From the NCBI GenBank assembly GCA_964431965.1, contig CAYSLU010000078.1, forward strand, positions 1 through 26,003: a stretch of DNA of 26,003 nt, read 5' to 3'. The notes under the pieces were generated by a model, which saw only the letters and a list, made by a program, of their open reading frames with translations, made no database searches and was not told the origin of the DNA. The translations under genes were made by a program, and so were the position numbers. The first letter of the stretch is position 1. Each line of letters begins with the position of its first letter. This DNA comes from CAYSLU01 sp964431965. GTDB lineage: Bacteria > Verrucomicrobiota > Kiritimatiellia > CAIKKV01 > CAYSLU01. Shown here piece after piece: positions 14,498 to 23,724 of the stretch.

Positions 14498-16707
14498 GAA
14501 GCCGCTTCCCCGGGCCGCCCGCCGCGCCAGCGAGCCAGCCGGCGCCGGCACTCCGCACTCGCCTGAGCGTGCAGCCGGGTCGCCGGCCGCAGCGCCCGCT
14601 GGACGCGGGTGTGCAGCCACCCGGCGGCGGGCCCGCGGGATCCGTTCAGCAGGACGGTCAGCGAGGGCACGCCGGCGGCCACCGCCCCGTCGAGCGCCCG
14701 ACGCAGGTCGCGGTACAGCGACTGATCCTCGCGCACGGTGAACACGACCGCATCGATCGAGTCGAGCGCCGAAACGGCGAGGTCGTCGGCGGGCACGGGC
14801 CCGAGATCGAGCACGACGGCGTCGTACATCGCGCGCGCCCGGGCCAGCAGGTCGGCCAGGCCGACCTTCGAATGCAGCCCGCCGCCGCTCAGGCTGACGA
14901 CCGCCAGGTCGATGCCGCGCCCCGGATCGGCCACGATCGCCTGCTGCAGCCCGCCGGGATCCCGGAGCACGGATGCGCCGGCCGGGGGCACATGGACGCC
15001 CGAGCGCGAGGCGAGGTCGTCCGGGCCAAGGGCCATGAGGAGCACGCGCGGGGCGTAGCAGGCCAGCCCCTGGGCGGCGTTGAGGGCCAGGCTGGTATTG
15101 CCGACCGCCGCGCCGGCCGGGGAGAACGCAAACAGACGGGCGCCGTGCTTGACGCGCTCGCGGTTCAAACGCACGGCCAGCGAGCGCAGGGCGGCACCCG
15201 CCGCGCTTTCAGTCTGGTCGAGCAGCACCCGCTCCGCCGCGCCGCCGGGCAGGAACGGCACCGAGTCGGGCGCCTGTCCGCCCAGGGCGGCCTCGACATC
15301 GCCGATGCCCCGGATGCGATCGTCCAGGAACTCGAATCCCAGCACCGCGCCGACCGCCAGGGCGAAGGCCAGGATGACGCCCACCAGGGCGAGGCGGGGG
15401 CGCGTGTTGGCGGCCGGCTGCGTCGGCTCACCCGCCAGCCGGTCGATGGCGAAGTGCAGCGGAGCCTTGGCCTCCAGTTCGCAGTCATCGATCCGGTTGT
15501 TCAGCGCAACCAGCCGATCGCGGAGCTGGAACACCGTGAATCCCGGGTCGGCCGCCTTGAAGATGGCCTCCGACGTGTCGGACGCCTCCCGGCGGGCCTC
15601 CTCCAGGCGCTGGCCCAGCACCTCGCTGGCCGATGTGGCGCCGGCGACTGCGTTGCTGGCCTTGATCACGTCGGACGTCAGGTCGTGGATGCGCTTCTCG
15701 TTCAAAATCCGGATGGTGAGATCGTTCACCTCGCGCTTGTACCGGGCCAGGTAGTCGTTCATCGCCACCATGCGCATTTCCACGTACGTTCGGTCGCCGT
15801 TATTGGTGGTCAGGCCGTCAATGGTGGAGCGCAGGCTCTGCATCTGCTCGTAGGTCCACTGCTCGATGCGGTTGATCCCGAAGTTGTCGGCCACCCGCTC
15901 GTCCGCATACGCCTGCAGGCCGAGCTCTTGCAGATCGAAGCTGTCGGCCTCGGCCCGGCGCAGATCGCCGTCCCGCTGGGCGCGCAGCGACTCCGCCTCC
16001 CAGTACAGCCGCTGGATCTGCTCCAGCTTGGAGAGGTGAACGCTGTAGTTCTCGTGAAGGAATGCCTTGTTGGGCACCGTCGCCGCCAGATCCAGCAAGC
16101 GCTGGCGCTCGGCCGCGATTCGCTCGGTGATCTGGTCGCGCTCCGCGCGAAGATACGCCAGGCGCCGCCCGTTCTGCTGCTCCAGCTCCCGGCGCAGCTT
16201 CAGCACAAAAGTCTCCAGCACGGCGTTCAGGATGGGGGCCAGGCCCTTCGGCGAATCGCCGGAAACCTCCACCGTCATCAGGTACGTCCGCGGCACCTCC
16301 TTGGTCTTGACGGCCTTGAACAGGCGGCCGACATTCCCTTCGGGCGGGCGGCGCGCATCGAGGAAGGACGGCCAGTCGCGGGCGGGGACGGACTGCAGCG
16401 CGGCCAGCAGCACATCGCCGGCGGTCAGCCGGTTGAGCAGGGAGCGCGCGTAGTCGCCCACGTTCCCGGGAATGGTCTCCCGCTCCCGGCCGTTGAGCGT
16501 CGGCTCCTTCCCGGGGTCGATCAGCAGCACCCCCTCGGTCCGGTAGGAGGCGCCCCCGAACAGCCAGAGCACCGGAGCCAGCACCGCCGACATCAGGACG
16601 CCCAGCACCGCCACCAGGCCCAGGCGACGGAACAGAATGCCCGCCACATCCATCGGCTTGCGTCGCTTGCCGGTCAAGGCCAGGATGGAACGAGGTGCAT
16701 CAGGCAT
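14494..16707 (-). CDS. Wzz/Wzc-like chain-length protein with degenerate BY-kinase domain
   Basis: 737 aa. Wzz domain with membrane segment about 29-50, long periplasmic coiled coil (about 150-420), and second membrane segment about 437-458 followed by FEFLDDRIRG, then a cytoplasmic domain of the bacterial tyrosine-kinase fold (about 475-710). In that domain the P-loop position reads SPAGAAVGNTS: Asn537 stands where Lys should be, the Walker A' aspartates are replaced (LLMALGPDD), while the Walker B-like VVLDLGP (Asp634) is kept. The C-terminus has no tyrosine cluster. The protein should set polymer length and bridge to the OPX protein; ATP-driven autophosphorylation is probably lost. ATG at 16707 lies two bases after the OPX stop. 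Confidence 0.88.
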   Translation of the reverse strand: MPDAPRSILALTGKRRKPMDVAGILFRRLGLVAVLGVLMSAVLAPVLWLFGGASYRTEGVLLIDPGKEPTLNGRERETIPGNVGDYARSLLNRLTAGDVLLAALQSVPARDWPSFLDARRPPEGNVGRLFKAVKTKEVPRTYLMTVEVSGDSPKGLAPILNAVLETFVLKLRRELEQQNGRRLAYLRAERDQITERIAAERQRLLDLAATVPNKAFLHENYSVHLSKLEQIQRLYWEAESLRAQRDGDLRRAEADSFDLQELGLQAYADERVADNFGINRIEQWTYEQMQSLRSTIDGLTTNNGDRTYVEMRMVAMNDYLARYKREVNDLTIRILNEKRIHDLTSDVIKASNAVAGATSASEVLGQRLEEARREASDTSEAIFKAADPGFTVFQLRDRLVALNNRIDDCELEAKAPLHFAIDRLAGEPTQPAANTRPRLALVGVILAFALAVGAVLGFEFLDDRIRGIGDVEAALGGQAPDSVPFLPGGAAERVLLDQTESAAGAALRSLAVRLNRERVKHGARLFAFSPAGAAVGNTSLALNAAQGLACYAPRVLLMALGPDDLASRSGVHVPPAGASVLRDPGGLQQAIVADPGRGIDLAVVSLSGGGLHSKVGLADLLARARAMYDAVVLDLGPVPADDLAVSALDSIDAVVFTVREDQSLYRDLRRALDGAVAAGVPSLTVLLNGSRGPAAGWLHTRVQRALRPATRLHAQASAECRRRLARWRGGRPGEAAS

Positions 16708-16709
16708 GT

Positions 16710-17897
16710 TCAGTAACCCTGGTTGACGAACCCTTCCTGGCCCCACAGCTTCCGGCGCAGTTCCTGCATGGCGCCGAAGCTCTCCGCGGTGCGGATGGAG
16801 AAATCGACCACGTCCATGCTGGGCAGCAGCTTGGAGAGATAGTAGTTGAACTTGCTGGAGCCGCGCTCGTCCACGTACACAATGTCGCCGTCCTTCAGCA
16901 CGTAGTTCTGGCGCCGGTCGCCCCGCTCCACCATGGCGGCGAAATCGACCTTCTCGACCAGCCCCTTCCCGTCCTGCTGGCGCACCAGGTACACCTCGTT
17001 GCGGTCCGCGTCCCGCGACAGGCCGCCCGACTGCATCAGCGCGTCCAGCACGGTCATGGTGGAGCGCAGCACCATCACGCCCGGCTGCTGGACCATGCCC
17101 ATCACGTACGCCAGCTGGTCGTCGCTCTGGGGGATAAACACGACATCGTTGTTCTGCAGGCGCGCGTTGACGGCCATGTTGCCGTTCTCGAGCAGGTCGC
17201 GCAGGTCGATCCAGACAACCATATCCTTGCCGCGCACGATCATGCAGCGGGTCAGGAACGACTTCCCCGTGTCCGTCGGCAGGCCACCGGCGAGCGAGAG
17301 CGCCTCGAGCAGCGTGCCAGGTCCGCTGAAATTGACCGCCCCCGGCCGGGCCACGCGGCCGAGCACGAAGACCCGGTTGTTGTTGAAGAGCTTCATGATC
17401 AGGGTGACCTCGGGTTCCTCGTAGTAGCGGCGCAGCCGCTCGTTCAAGGTCACCGTCACCTCCGACAGCGTCTGCCCGAGCACGCGCAGGATGCCGACCC
17501 GGGGCAGCGCCACGTCGCCGTCCGGCGAAACGATGATCTCCTCGCGCGAGATATCCGGCCGACCACGAACGATGAAGGCGAACCGGTCGCCCGGCCCCAG
17601 ACGGTATCCCGTTTCCACCGGTTTGGAGAACGCCTCGACCTGCGCCGGTGTGGCGAAGGCCTTGGTCGCCGCCGCGGCTTCCGGCACCAGCGCGTTGGTG
17701 GGGGTCCGCTTGCTCTCCCGCTCGAACGCGCCGCCATCGGCGCCCGGCACGTACGTTCCCCGCCGCGGGCTGTATCCGATGCAGCCCGCGCTCACCAGCA
17801 GGCAGACCAGGATCCATCCGGCGCGGGCCGCGGCGAGCCGCGCCCCGGAGCTGCGGAGTGCGGCCGGGCCCACCGTCGCGCTGAAGTCGGCATTCAT
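16710..17897 (-). CDS. Polysaccharide export outer-membrane lipoprotein (OPX/Wza family)
   Basis: 395 aa. Signal peptide with membrane stretch about 28-38 and lipobox VSAGC (Cys39). A polysaccharide export domain begins at GYRLGPGDRFAF and includes SPDGDVALPRVG; two SLBB domains follow, each starting with a V.G.V..PG motif: VFVLGRVARPGAV and YVMGMVQQPGVM, both ending in an LxxAGGL or LMQSGGL turn. The C-terminal part has a hydrophilic helix but no clear beta-barrel, consistent with the family, which crosses the outer membrane by a helical barrel. It forms the export channel with the adjacent Wzz/Wzc-like protein. The ATG at 17897 overlaps the upstream GT2 stop as ATGA. Confidence 0.93.
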   Translation of the reverse strand: MNADFSATVGPAALRSSGARLAAARAGWILVCLLVSAGCIGYSPRRGTYVPGADGGAFERESKRTPTNALVPEAAAATKAFATPAQVEAFSKPVETGYRLGPGDRFAFIVRGRPDISREEIIVSPDGDVALPRVGILRVLGQTLSEVTVTLNERLRRYYEEPEVTLIMKLFNNNRVFVLGRVARPGAVNFSGPGTLLEALSLAGGLPTDTGKSFLTRCMIVRGKDMVVWIDLRDLLENGNMAVNARLQNNDVVFIPQSDDQLAYVMGMVQQPGVMVLRSTMTVLDALMQSGGLSRDADRNEVYLVRQQDGKGLVEKVDFAAMVERGDRRQNYVLKDGDIVYVDERGSSKFNYYLSKLLPSMDVVDFSIRTAESFGAMQELRRKLWGQEGFVNQGY

Positions 17898-18838
17898 GCT
17901 GGAGATGCGGCGATCGGGGTTACGGATGAAGCGGCGGAAAAGCGGGCGTGCATCGCGTCGGTCGCCTTCCGCTTTCCGCGCAGGAGGCAGGCCATCTGGT
18001 AGCGGCGCAGGAACCGGCGGAACTCGAGGTCGCTGTAGCGCGGCTTGCCCTGGAGCGCGCTGCGCGCATACCCCCACCACATGGCCAGCCCGCCCAGCAG
18101 GTACGGCGGATGGGCCATGCGGAAGACGGAGCTCACGGTCATATAGAGCCATCCGGTTCCCATGAAGTACTGGCCGAACCCGTGGCGCATGCGGCCCACC
18201 CAGATGCTCTGCTGGCTCGAGCCCATCGGGCGCAGGTGAATGAACCGCAGATCGGGCTCGTCCCAGCTGCAGGCGATCCACTCCTTCATGCGGCACCGGT
18301 GGCAGTCGATGCCGTCCCACATCACCTCGCGCACGAACCCGCCGATGTCCTGGAAGCACGCGGTCCGGTAGAACTTCGTCATGCCCACCGACATCTCGTC
18401 GCCGCACTTCTCGCTCACCAGCTGGCCGGTGGCCGGATCCGGGAAATAGGGCTTTCCGCTGCAGGTGCCCAGGCGCGGCTGCGCGGCCATGCGCTGAAGC
18501 AGGATTTCGAAGTAGCGGGGCGGAATGTCCAGATCGAGGTCGAACTTGCAGAGGAACGGGAATTCGGACAGGTCCGCCTTCTCCAGCCCGGCATAGAGGG
18601 CGTCGATGACGCCGGGGCCAACGGCGCGCTTGCCGCGATCATCGCGCCGGACGACCTGGATCCATGGATGCTTCGCCGCGTACTCTGCGAGTATGGCGGG
18701 AGTCCCGTCAGTCGACCCGTCGTCCACGATGATCCAGCGCGCCGGAGTCACAGTCTGGCGCACCACGCTGTCGAGGCAGCGGCGGGCGTACGCCGCCTCA
18801 TCGCGGCAGGGCGTAATGAGCAAGTACTTCGTGTTCAT
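17894..18838 (-). CDS. Family 2 glycosyltransferase
   Basis: 314 aa. YLLITPCRDEAAYARRCLDSV, IIVDDGSTDGT (37-46) and CKFDLDLDIPP (97-107, DxD at 100/102) form the nucleotide-sugar site; CGDEMSVGMTKFYR, VREVMWDGIDCH and FIHLRPMGSS are long, strongly family-specific blocks. I remember this subgroup as a recurrent part of exopolysaccharide clusters, often near OPX and Wzz genes as here. A C-terminal hydrophobic segment around 245-260 (LLGGLAMWWGYA) may touch the membrane. Seven bases separate it from the upstream GT4. Sugar specificity is unknown. Confidence 0.92.
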   Translation of the reverse strand: MNTKYLLITPCRDEAAYARRCLDSVVRQTVTPARWIIVDDGSTDGTPAILAEYAAKHPWIQVVRRDDRGKRAVGPGVIDALYAGLEKADLSEFPFLCKFDLDLDIPPRYFEILLQRMAAQPRLGTCSGKPYFPDPATGQLVSEKCGDEMSVGMTKFYRTACFQDIGGFVREVMWDGIDCHRCRMKEWIACSWDEPDLRFIHLRPMGSSQQSIWVGRMRHGFGQYFMGTGWLYMTVSSVFRMAHPPYLLGGLAMWWGYARSALQGKPRYSDLEFRRFLRRYQMACLLRGKRKATDAMHARFSAASSVTPIAASPA

Positions 18839-18845
18839 GGGCCGG

Positions 18846-20081
18846 CTAGCGCCTCCGTCTCCCCGCGTGTTCTAACATACTGCGCATGCGTTGCATATTG
18901 ACTTCCATCGAGAACTCCTCCTCCACGCGCCGCGATCCGGCGGCCGCCCGCTCCGCGCGACGCGCGGGATTCGCCAGCAAGTCCGCCAGGCACGCGGCGA
19001 GGGCGGCGGCGTCACCGGGCGGCACGAGCTCGCCCGTCTGCCCGGGCCGCACCAGCTCGCGAAGGGCCGGCAGGTCGCCGCTGACCACCGGCACGCCAGC
19101 CGCCATGGCCTCCATCAGCACCACCGGAATCCCGTCGCGATCGCCCGCGCTGTCCACGCGGCAGGGCAGCACGAACAGGTCGGCGGTGCGCAGCAGCTCG
19201 CGCACCCTCGAGTTCGGGCAAGCCCCCAGGAACTCCAGGCGGCTGCCGAGCCCGAGCCCCGCCCCCTGGGCCTGGAGGCGATCCCGCTCCGGGCAATCGC
19301 CCGCGATCCGAATCCGGAACTCCACTCCGCACGCCGCCAGGCGGGCGCCCGCCTCCAGCAGGACGTCGAAGCCCTTCTTGGCCACCAGCCGCCCCACCCC
19401 CAGCAGCACCGGCGCCCCGCCCCCCCGGTGCTCCGATGGCGCGAACTCGCCCAAATCGACCCCGCATCGCACGACCGGGTAGTCGGCATCCGGCCGCGGG
19501 ACCAGCTCCCGGTAGAACGCACGGTGCCACTCGCTGATGCAGTTCACAAAACACGCGCGCCGCAGCTTCGGCTTCAGCAGCGCGCGGTCGCGAAACAGAT
19601 CCACGGCGTGGCCGGTGAAGCTGAAGGTCACGCCCAGCTGGCGGGCGGCATACATGGCCACCGTGGCCGGCGCATGGGCAAAGTGGGCATGCAGGTGACC
19701 GACTCCGCGCCCGCGCAACCGGCGCGCCAGAGCCATGGCCGCCACGGCCTGACCCGCGACCTTGATCCGGCCCGCCAGGCGAAGATCGTCCGCGGCTGCG
19801 GCATCGAAAGCCGCCCGCGCCAGCGTGCCGGCGCTGCGGAGCGGGTGACCGATCAGCTCCGCCGCCGCGTCCGCGCCCATGCGCCACCCGCCCGAGCCGT
19901 ACACCGGGATGGCCTCATCCGCGAGGGCGTCGAGCCGCGCCTCGCCCAGGTCGCGCTCGGGCGGATGGAGGGTGGCCGCGAGCACGTTCACGCCGCCGGC
20001 GCGAAGGCCGAACAGCTCCCGGTAGACAAACGTCTCCGACCGCTTGGGAAGCTGGCTGGCCAGATAGACGACCGTCATCAT
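18846..20081 (-). CDS. Family 4 glycosyltransferase, WcaL/AmsK-like
   Basis: 411 aa, GT-B fold. The N-terminal LPKRSETFVYREL is the SETFV...E block of colanic-acid WcaL-type transferases; HLHAHFAHAPATVAM and FSFTGHAVDLF follow; the C-terminal half has GVGRLVAKKGFDVLLEA, DLFVLPC and DGIPVVLMEAMAAGVPVV, where the E(x7)E motif begins with Asp instead of Glu. It likely adds a side-chain or late backbone sugar. The ATG at 20081 (followed by a second ATG codon) overlaps the acetyltransferase stop as ATGA. Confidence 0.9.
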   Translation of the reverse strand: MMTVVYLASQLPKRSETFVYRELFGLRAGGVNVLAATLHPPERDLGEARLDALADEAIPVYGSGGWRMGADAAAELIGHPLRSAGTLARAAFDAAAADDLRLAGRIKVAGQAVAAMALARRLRGRGVGHLHAHFAHAPATVAMYAARQLGVTFSFTGHAVDLFRDRALLKPKLRRACFVNCISEWHRAFYRELVPRPDADYPVVRCGVDLGEFAPSEHRGGGAPVLLGVGRLVAKKGFDVLLEAGARLAACGVEFRIRIAGDCPERDRLQAQGAGLGLGSRLEFLGACPNSRVRELLRTADLFVLPCRVDSAGDRDGIPVVLMEAMAAGVPVVSGDLPALRELVRPGQTGELVPPGDAAALAACLADLLANPARRAERAAAGSRRVEEEFSMEVNMQRMRSMLEHAGRRRR

Positions 20082-20599
20082 GGCGCCGGGCTCCTCGCCG
20101 GGATGATCCGGGCCGGAATCCCAACCGCGGTCGCGCCGGCCGGAACGTCCTGCAGCACGACGCTCATGGCGCCGATCCTCGCGCCGCGGCCGATCCGGAT
20201 GCCGCCGAGAACCTGGGCGTAGGCGCCCAGGTCGACATCGTCCTCCAGCACCGGCACGGGTCCGCCATCGACCCGGTTCCCGATGGTCACGCCCTGGCGC
20301 AGCGTGCAGCGGGCTCCGATCTTCACGTCGGAGTGGATGAAGATGTTCCCAAAGTGATGGATGCGCAACCCGGGCCCGATGTCGACGGCCTTGGTGAAGC
20401 TGCAGCCGGTCAAGGTCTCCACGATCCGGAACAGGAGCCAGTACAGCCGGTCGTTCACCGCGCGCACCAGCCCGCGCGCCCGCTGGTCGTTGCCCCGGCC
20501 GAAGCGGTAGACCCGGATGGCCCAGAGCGACTGCTCGCGCTTGGCGGCGCGATCCGGATAGCGCGCCCGATCCGCCTTCCATGCCTCGCGTTGGTTCAT
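20078..20599 (-). CDS. Serine-acetyltransferase/WcaB-like hexapeptide acyltransferase
   Basis: 173 aa. After a helical N-terminus (WAIRVYRFGRG, 26-36) come the left-handed beta-helix blocks: KAVDIGPGLRIHHFGNIFIH, IGARCTLRQGVTIGN, LEDDVDLGAYAQVLGGIRIGRGARIGAMSVVLQDVPAGATAVGIPARII. The paired His of IHH is in the catalytic position of the family. Serine acetyltransferases of cysteine synthesis have a longer N-terminus; in a polysaccharide locus the short form most likely acetylates a sugar of the repeat unit, as WcaB does. Start ATG overlaps the upstream stop as ATGA. Confidence 0.88.
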   Translation of the reverse strand: MNQREAWKADRARYPDRAAKREQSLWAIRVYRFGRGNDQRARGLVRAVNDRLYWLLFRIVETLTGCSFTKAVDIGPGLRIHHFGNIFIHSDVKIGARCTLRQGVTIGNRVDGGPVPVLEDDVDLGAYAQVLGGIRIGRGARIGAMSVVLQDVPAGATAVGIPARIIPARSPAP

Positions 20600-21651
20600 T
20601 GCTTGTACTCGATGATCCGGATCACGTTGCCGGCCCGCGCGTCGCGCCGGTAGCGGCGCTGCCCGATCCGCTGCGCCCACTTTCCCAGCATGGTGAAGAG
20701 CCCGTACTCCAGCGCATGCCGCCACGACGCCGCCCGCGGCCGCACCCCGCGCGCGATGCGGATCGCCTGCAGGCACCAGATGCCCGCCGCCGCGAGCAGG
20801 CCCAGCGCGCCGCCGGTCGGACCGGCGAGAGCCGCGCCCGCCGCCACGCACAGCGCCGCCGCGAGCAGCCACCGGTCGGTCCAGGAAACCGCGCTGGCGG
20901 TGAGGTGGAGGAAGGGAACCTCGTCATCCGGCGCCCGGCCGCGAAGCCGCCCGACCACGTCCATGGCCCCGTAGCCGCCGCGCAGGGCGCGCTTCCACCA
21001 CGAGCGGAAGCTCAGGATGGCGGCGTCATGCCAGGTCATGTCGGCATCGATGCGGTCGATGACGCCGCCCGCCCGCCGAAGGCGGAGGCACAGCTCGGGC
21101 TCCTCGCCGGCGATCAGGGCGTCGTTGTACCCGCCCGCGGCCGCCAGGGCCTCCGCGCGCATCAGCACATCGCCCCCGCACGACCTTGCCCGGCCGACCG
21201 GCGTATTCCACTCCAGATCGCACAGGCGGTTGTAGACCGACCGCTCGGGATGCCGCTCGCGGCGGCGGCCGCACACGGCCACCGTCTCCGGATGCAGGTC
21301 CAGCCAGCCCCGGGCCTTCCCCAGCCAGCCCTCCGCCAGCTCGCAGTCACCGTCCACGAACTGCACGTAGCGCAGGCCCGGCCGGACCTCCCGCAGCCGC
21401 TCGAACCCGGCGTTGCGCGCGCGGGCCATGGAGAACGGCTTGGACGGGTCGAGCTCGACGACCTCCACGTCCAGCGTGCGCGCCCACTCCAGGCTGCCGT
21501 CCGTGGAGCCGGAGTCCACGTAGACGACCCGCTCGCAGATCCCCGCCAGCGAGCCGAGGCACCGCCTCAGGCGATCGCCCTCGTTCCGCGCGATGGCCAC
21601 GGCGCCCACGGGCTCCGGCCGCCGCGCTCCGCTCTGTGTGCTGGCCGTCAT
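20596..21651 (-). CDS. Family 2 glycosyltransferase with C-terminal membrane segments
   Basis: 351 aa from the ATG at 21651, four bases after the upstream stop; a frame extension to 21705 would overlap the previous gene. VGAVAIARNEGDRL, YVDSGSTDGS (44-53), KPFSMARARNAGF (71-83), FVDGDCEL (Asp100, Asp102), GGDVLMRAEAL and GEEPELCLRLRRAG give a complete GT2 site. Around 270-315 lie two hydrophobic segments, so it is membrane bound, which is not universal in the family. One of four GT2 transferases in the locus; its donor cannot be read from sequence. Confidence 0.9.
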   Translation of the reverse strand: MTASTQSGARRPEPVGAVAIARNEGDRLRRCLGSLAGICERVVYVDSGSTDGSLEWARTLDVEVVELDPSKPFSMARARNAGFERLREVRPGLRYVQFVDGDCELAEGWLGKARGWLDLHPETVAVCGRRRERHPERSVYNRLCDLEWNTPVGRARSCGGDVLMRAEALAAAGGYNDALIAGEEPELCLRLRRAGGVIDRIDADMTWHDAAILSFRSWWKRALRGGYGAMDVVGRLRGRAPDDEVPFLHLTASAVSWTDRWLLAAALCVAAGAALAGPTGGALGLLAAAGIWCLQAIRIARGVRPRAASWRHALEYGLFTMLGKWAQRIGQRRYRRDARAGNVIRIIEYKQ

Positions 21652-21655
21652 GTGT

Positions 21656-22759
21656 TCACGATGCCCCGGCCACCGCGTGAAGGAAGTCCGCATACCGGCC
21701 CGCAATCACCGGCCAGTCGAACCGCTCGGCCGCGAAGGCATGCCGGGCGTCCGCCTGCGCCGGCTCGCGCAGGGCAACGCGCAGCGCATCCACCACGCCC
21801 GGCTCCGCCGCGGTGTCCACGAGCCGGCCGTACGCGCCCAGAATCCAGCGCGCGGTCGGATAGTCGTGGCCCACGACGGGCAGGCCGCAGGACAGCGCCT
21901 CGACATAGACGTTGCCGAATGCCTCGTCGCGGCTGAGGTGCAGAAATGCATCCGCGCAGCGGTACAGGGCCGGCATGCGATCCATCGTGGTCGTCAGGCG
22001 CGTGAAGCGCCCGGGGAGAAGACGGGCGGCCAGGGCATCGACCTCGTCCCGCTGAGGACCGTCCCCCGCAACGACCAGGTGCACGCCCGCCAGCCCGGCC
22101 ACCGCGCGCACGCCGCACGCCACAAACTTGGACGGGATCAGCGCGCTCGCCATCAGCACGACCGGCACGCCGGCCGGAATGCTGAACTCCGCCCGGGCGG
22201 CCGGGCCCGGGGCGAAGCGGCCGGCGTCCACTCCGTTCGGTATCAGGGCGCAGCGCCACGCGCCCTTCTGGCGCTCGTAGTACTCCGGGTTCGTGCAGAC
22301 CAGCCCGTCGCAGGAGAAGAGACGATACTCGGCATTCTTCCGCCGGGCCGGCCAGTCGCCGTTCTGGGTTACAAACACATGCCGCGGCCGGCCGCCGCTC
22401 CGCCGCATCCGCAGCGCCCAGTTCACGAACGGGTAGCTGCAGGTCAGCGTCACATCGTAGTCGGCGGGACGGATCGCGCGCCACAGCGACGGGATGAAGG
22501 TCAGCTCCTCCCAGCGGTACTCGTTGCGCAGCGGCGGCACGCGCGGCCACTTCTCGAAGCGCTCCCTCGGCCGCACCGGGGCGTGCAGGAACCGGTACGG
22601 CTCGCCCGCGCGGGGGGCCCCGCTTCCGACCAGCGTGACCGCGAACCCGGGCCGGCGCGCGAGCTCCCGGGCAATCGCTTCAAACGCGGACTCGGCGCCG
22701 CGGCCGACCCGGTGCAACCCCGGCAGGGCGAACAGCACGCGCACGGCGGAGGCGCTCAC
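21656..22759 (-). CDS. Family 4 glycosyltransferase
   Basis: 367 aa, GT-B fold. VRVLFALPGLHRVGRGAESAF is the acceptor-side glycine loop, FVTQNGDWPARR and LIPNGVDAGRF the inter-domain region, and DEAFGNVYVEALSCGLPVV the nucleotide-sugar site with a complete E(x7)E motif. The GTG start at 22759 overlaps the upstream stop as GTGA, with GGAGG seven bases before it; the frame is open further upstream, but that part overlaps the GT2 gene and has no homology-like content. Likely one step in repeat-unit assembly on the cytoplasmic face. Confidence 0.9.
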   Translation of the reverse strand: MSASAVRVLFALPGLHRVGRGAESAFEAIARELARRPGFAVTLVGSGAPRAGEPYRFLHAPVRPRERFEKWPRVPPLRNEYRWEELTFIPSLWRAIRPADYDVTLTCSYPFVNWALRMRRSGGRPRHVFVTQNGDWPARRKNAEYRLFSCDGLVCTNPEYYERQKGAWRCALIPNGVDAGRFAPGPAARAEFSIPAGVPVVLMASALIPSKFVACGVRAVAGLAGVHLVVAGDGPQRDEVDALAARLLPGRFTRLTTTMDRMPALYRCADAFLHLSRDEAFGNVYVEALSCGLPVVGHDYPTARWILGAYGRLVDTAAEPGVVDALRVALREPAQADARHAFAAERFDWPVIAGRYADFLHAVAGAS

Positions 22760-23724
22760 CGCGGCACCTCCAGGGGATGCGTCAGCACCGTCCACCCGGA
22801 AACCGCGCCGCGGAACCGGTCGGTGCCGCGCCGGCCGGTGACGAACAGCCACCCGACCTTGGCGGAGAAGACGGCGATGTAGAGCAGGCGCATCCACGCC
22901 GCAGCCAGCGCGCCGTAGCAGCGGCGCTGCACGTGGAAGCGCGCCCTCCAGATCAGAACCTCCTTCCGCCGGTCGGCCAGCCGGGCGGAGTCCGAGGAGC
23001 CGCCTCCGAAATGGGTGATGCTTCCCGCGGGATCGAAGAACACCCGGAGCCCGCCGCGCCACATGCGATGGCAGAACTCGATGTCCTCCCCGTAGAAGAA
23101 GAAGGACTCGTCCAGCCCGCCCAGCCGCCGCACCGTCTCCGTGCGCATGAGCATAAAGGCTCCGCCCACCCACCCCACGTCGCGGGCGGTGCGTTCGCGG
23201 TCCCAGCCGGCGTCCTCCAACTCGGCCCACTCGAACGGGCGCCGCCAGACGTACGGCAACCCAAGCGCGCGCACCGTCTCCCGCGGCGGACTGGGGAAGC
23301 GGCGGCAGATGTTCTGCACCGACCCGTCGCGGTTGCGCAGCATGCAGCTCATCACCCCGATGTCCGGCTCGCGGCGCACGCGCTCCAGCGCGAGCTTCAG
23401 GCAGCCGCGGTGAACCAGGGTGTCGCTGTTGAGCAGCAGGATGAACTCCGGCGGATGGGCCTGGGCCAGCACCCGCCGGAACCCGACGTTGTTGCCGCCC
23501 GCGAAGCCGAGGTTCTTCTCCTGGGGCAGGAAGGTGACCCAGTCCGACCAGCCCTTCTCCGCGATGGCCTGGCGCAGACGGGGAACCGAGTCGTCGCCCG
23601 ATGCGTTCTCCACCAGCAGCACGTGAAGGCCGGGCACATCGGCGCGCTCCGGCTCGAGAGAGGCCAGGCAGTCGATGGTGTACCCCGGGGTGCGGAAATT
23701 GATAACGATGACGCACAGGCTCAC
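22756..23724 (-). CDS. Family 2 glycosyltransferase, rhamnosyltransferase (WbbL)-like
   Basis: 322 aa. CVIVINFRTPGYTIDCLASL, LVENASGDDS (37-46), NLGFAGGNNVGF (71-82), LLLNSDTLV (Asp101), VGGAFMLMRTETVRRLGGLDESFFFYGEDIEFCHRMW. The last block and the NLGFAGGNN loop mark the WbbL-like rhamnosyltransferase subgroup; the sugar itself is not proven, and no dTDP-rhamnose genes are in the window. A C-terminal hydrophobic stretch (LLYIAVFSAKVGWLF) may bind the membrane. Start is GTG at 23724, overlapping the upstream stop as GTGA, with GAGG seven bases before it. Confidence 0.9.
   Translation of the reverse strand: MSLCVIVINFRTPGYTIDCLASLEPERADVPGLHVLLVENASGDDSVPRLRQAIAEKGWSDWVTFLPQEKNLGFAGGNNVGFRRVLAQAHPPEFILLLNSDTLVHRGCLKLALERVRREPDIGVMSCMLRNRDGSVQNICRRFPSPPRETVRALGLPYVWRRPFEWAELEDAGWDRERTARDVGWVGGAFMLMRTETVRRLGGLDESFFFYGEDIEFCHRMWRGGLRVFFDPAGSITHFGGGSSDSARLADRRKEVLIWRARFHVQRRCYGALAAAWMRLLYIAVFSAKVGWLFVTGRRGTDRFRGAVSGWTVLTHPLEVPR

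Noticed and set aside
14569..16716. A 715-codon plus-strand frame opposite the chain-length gene
   Set aside because: Same composition signature of a shadow frame, no domain; the minus strand has the complete Wzz/Wzc architecture.
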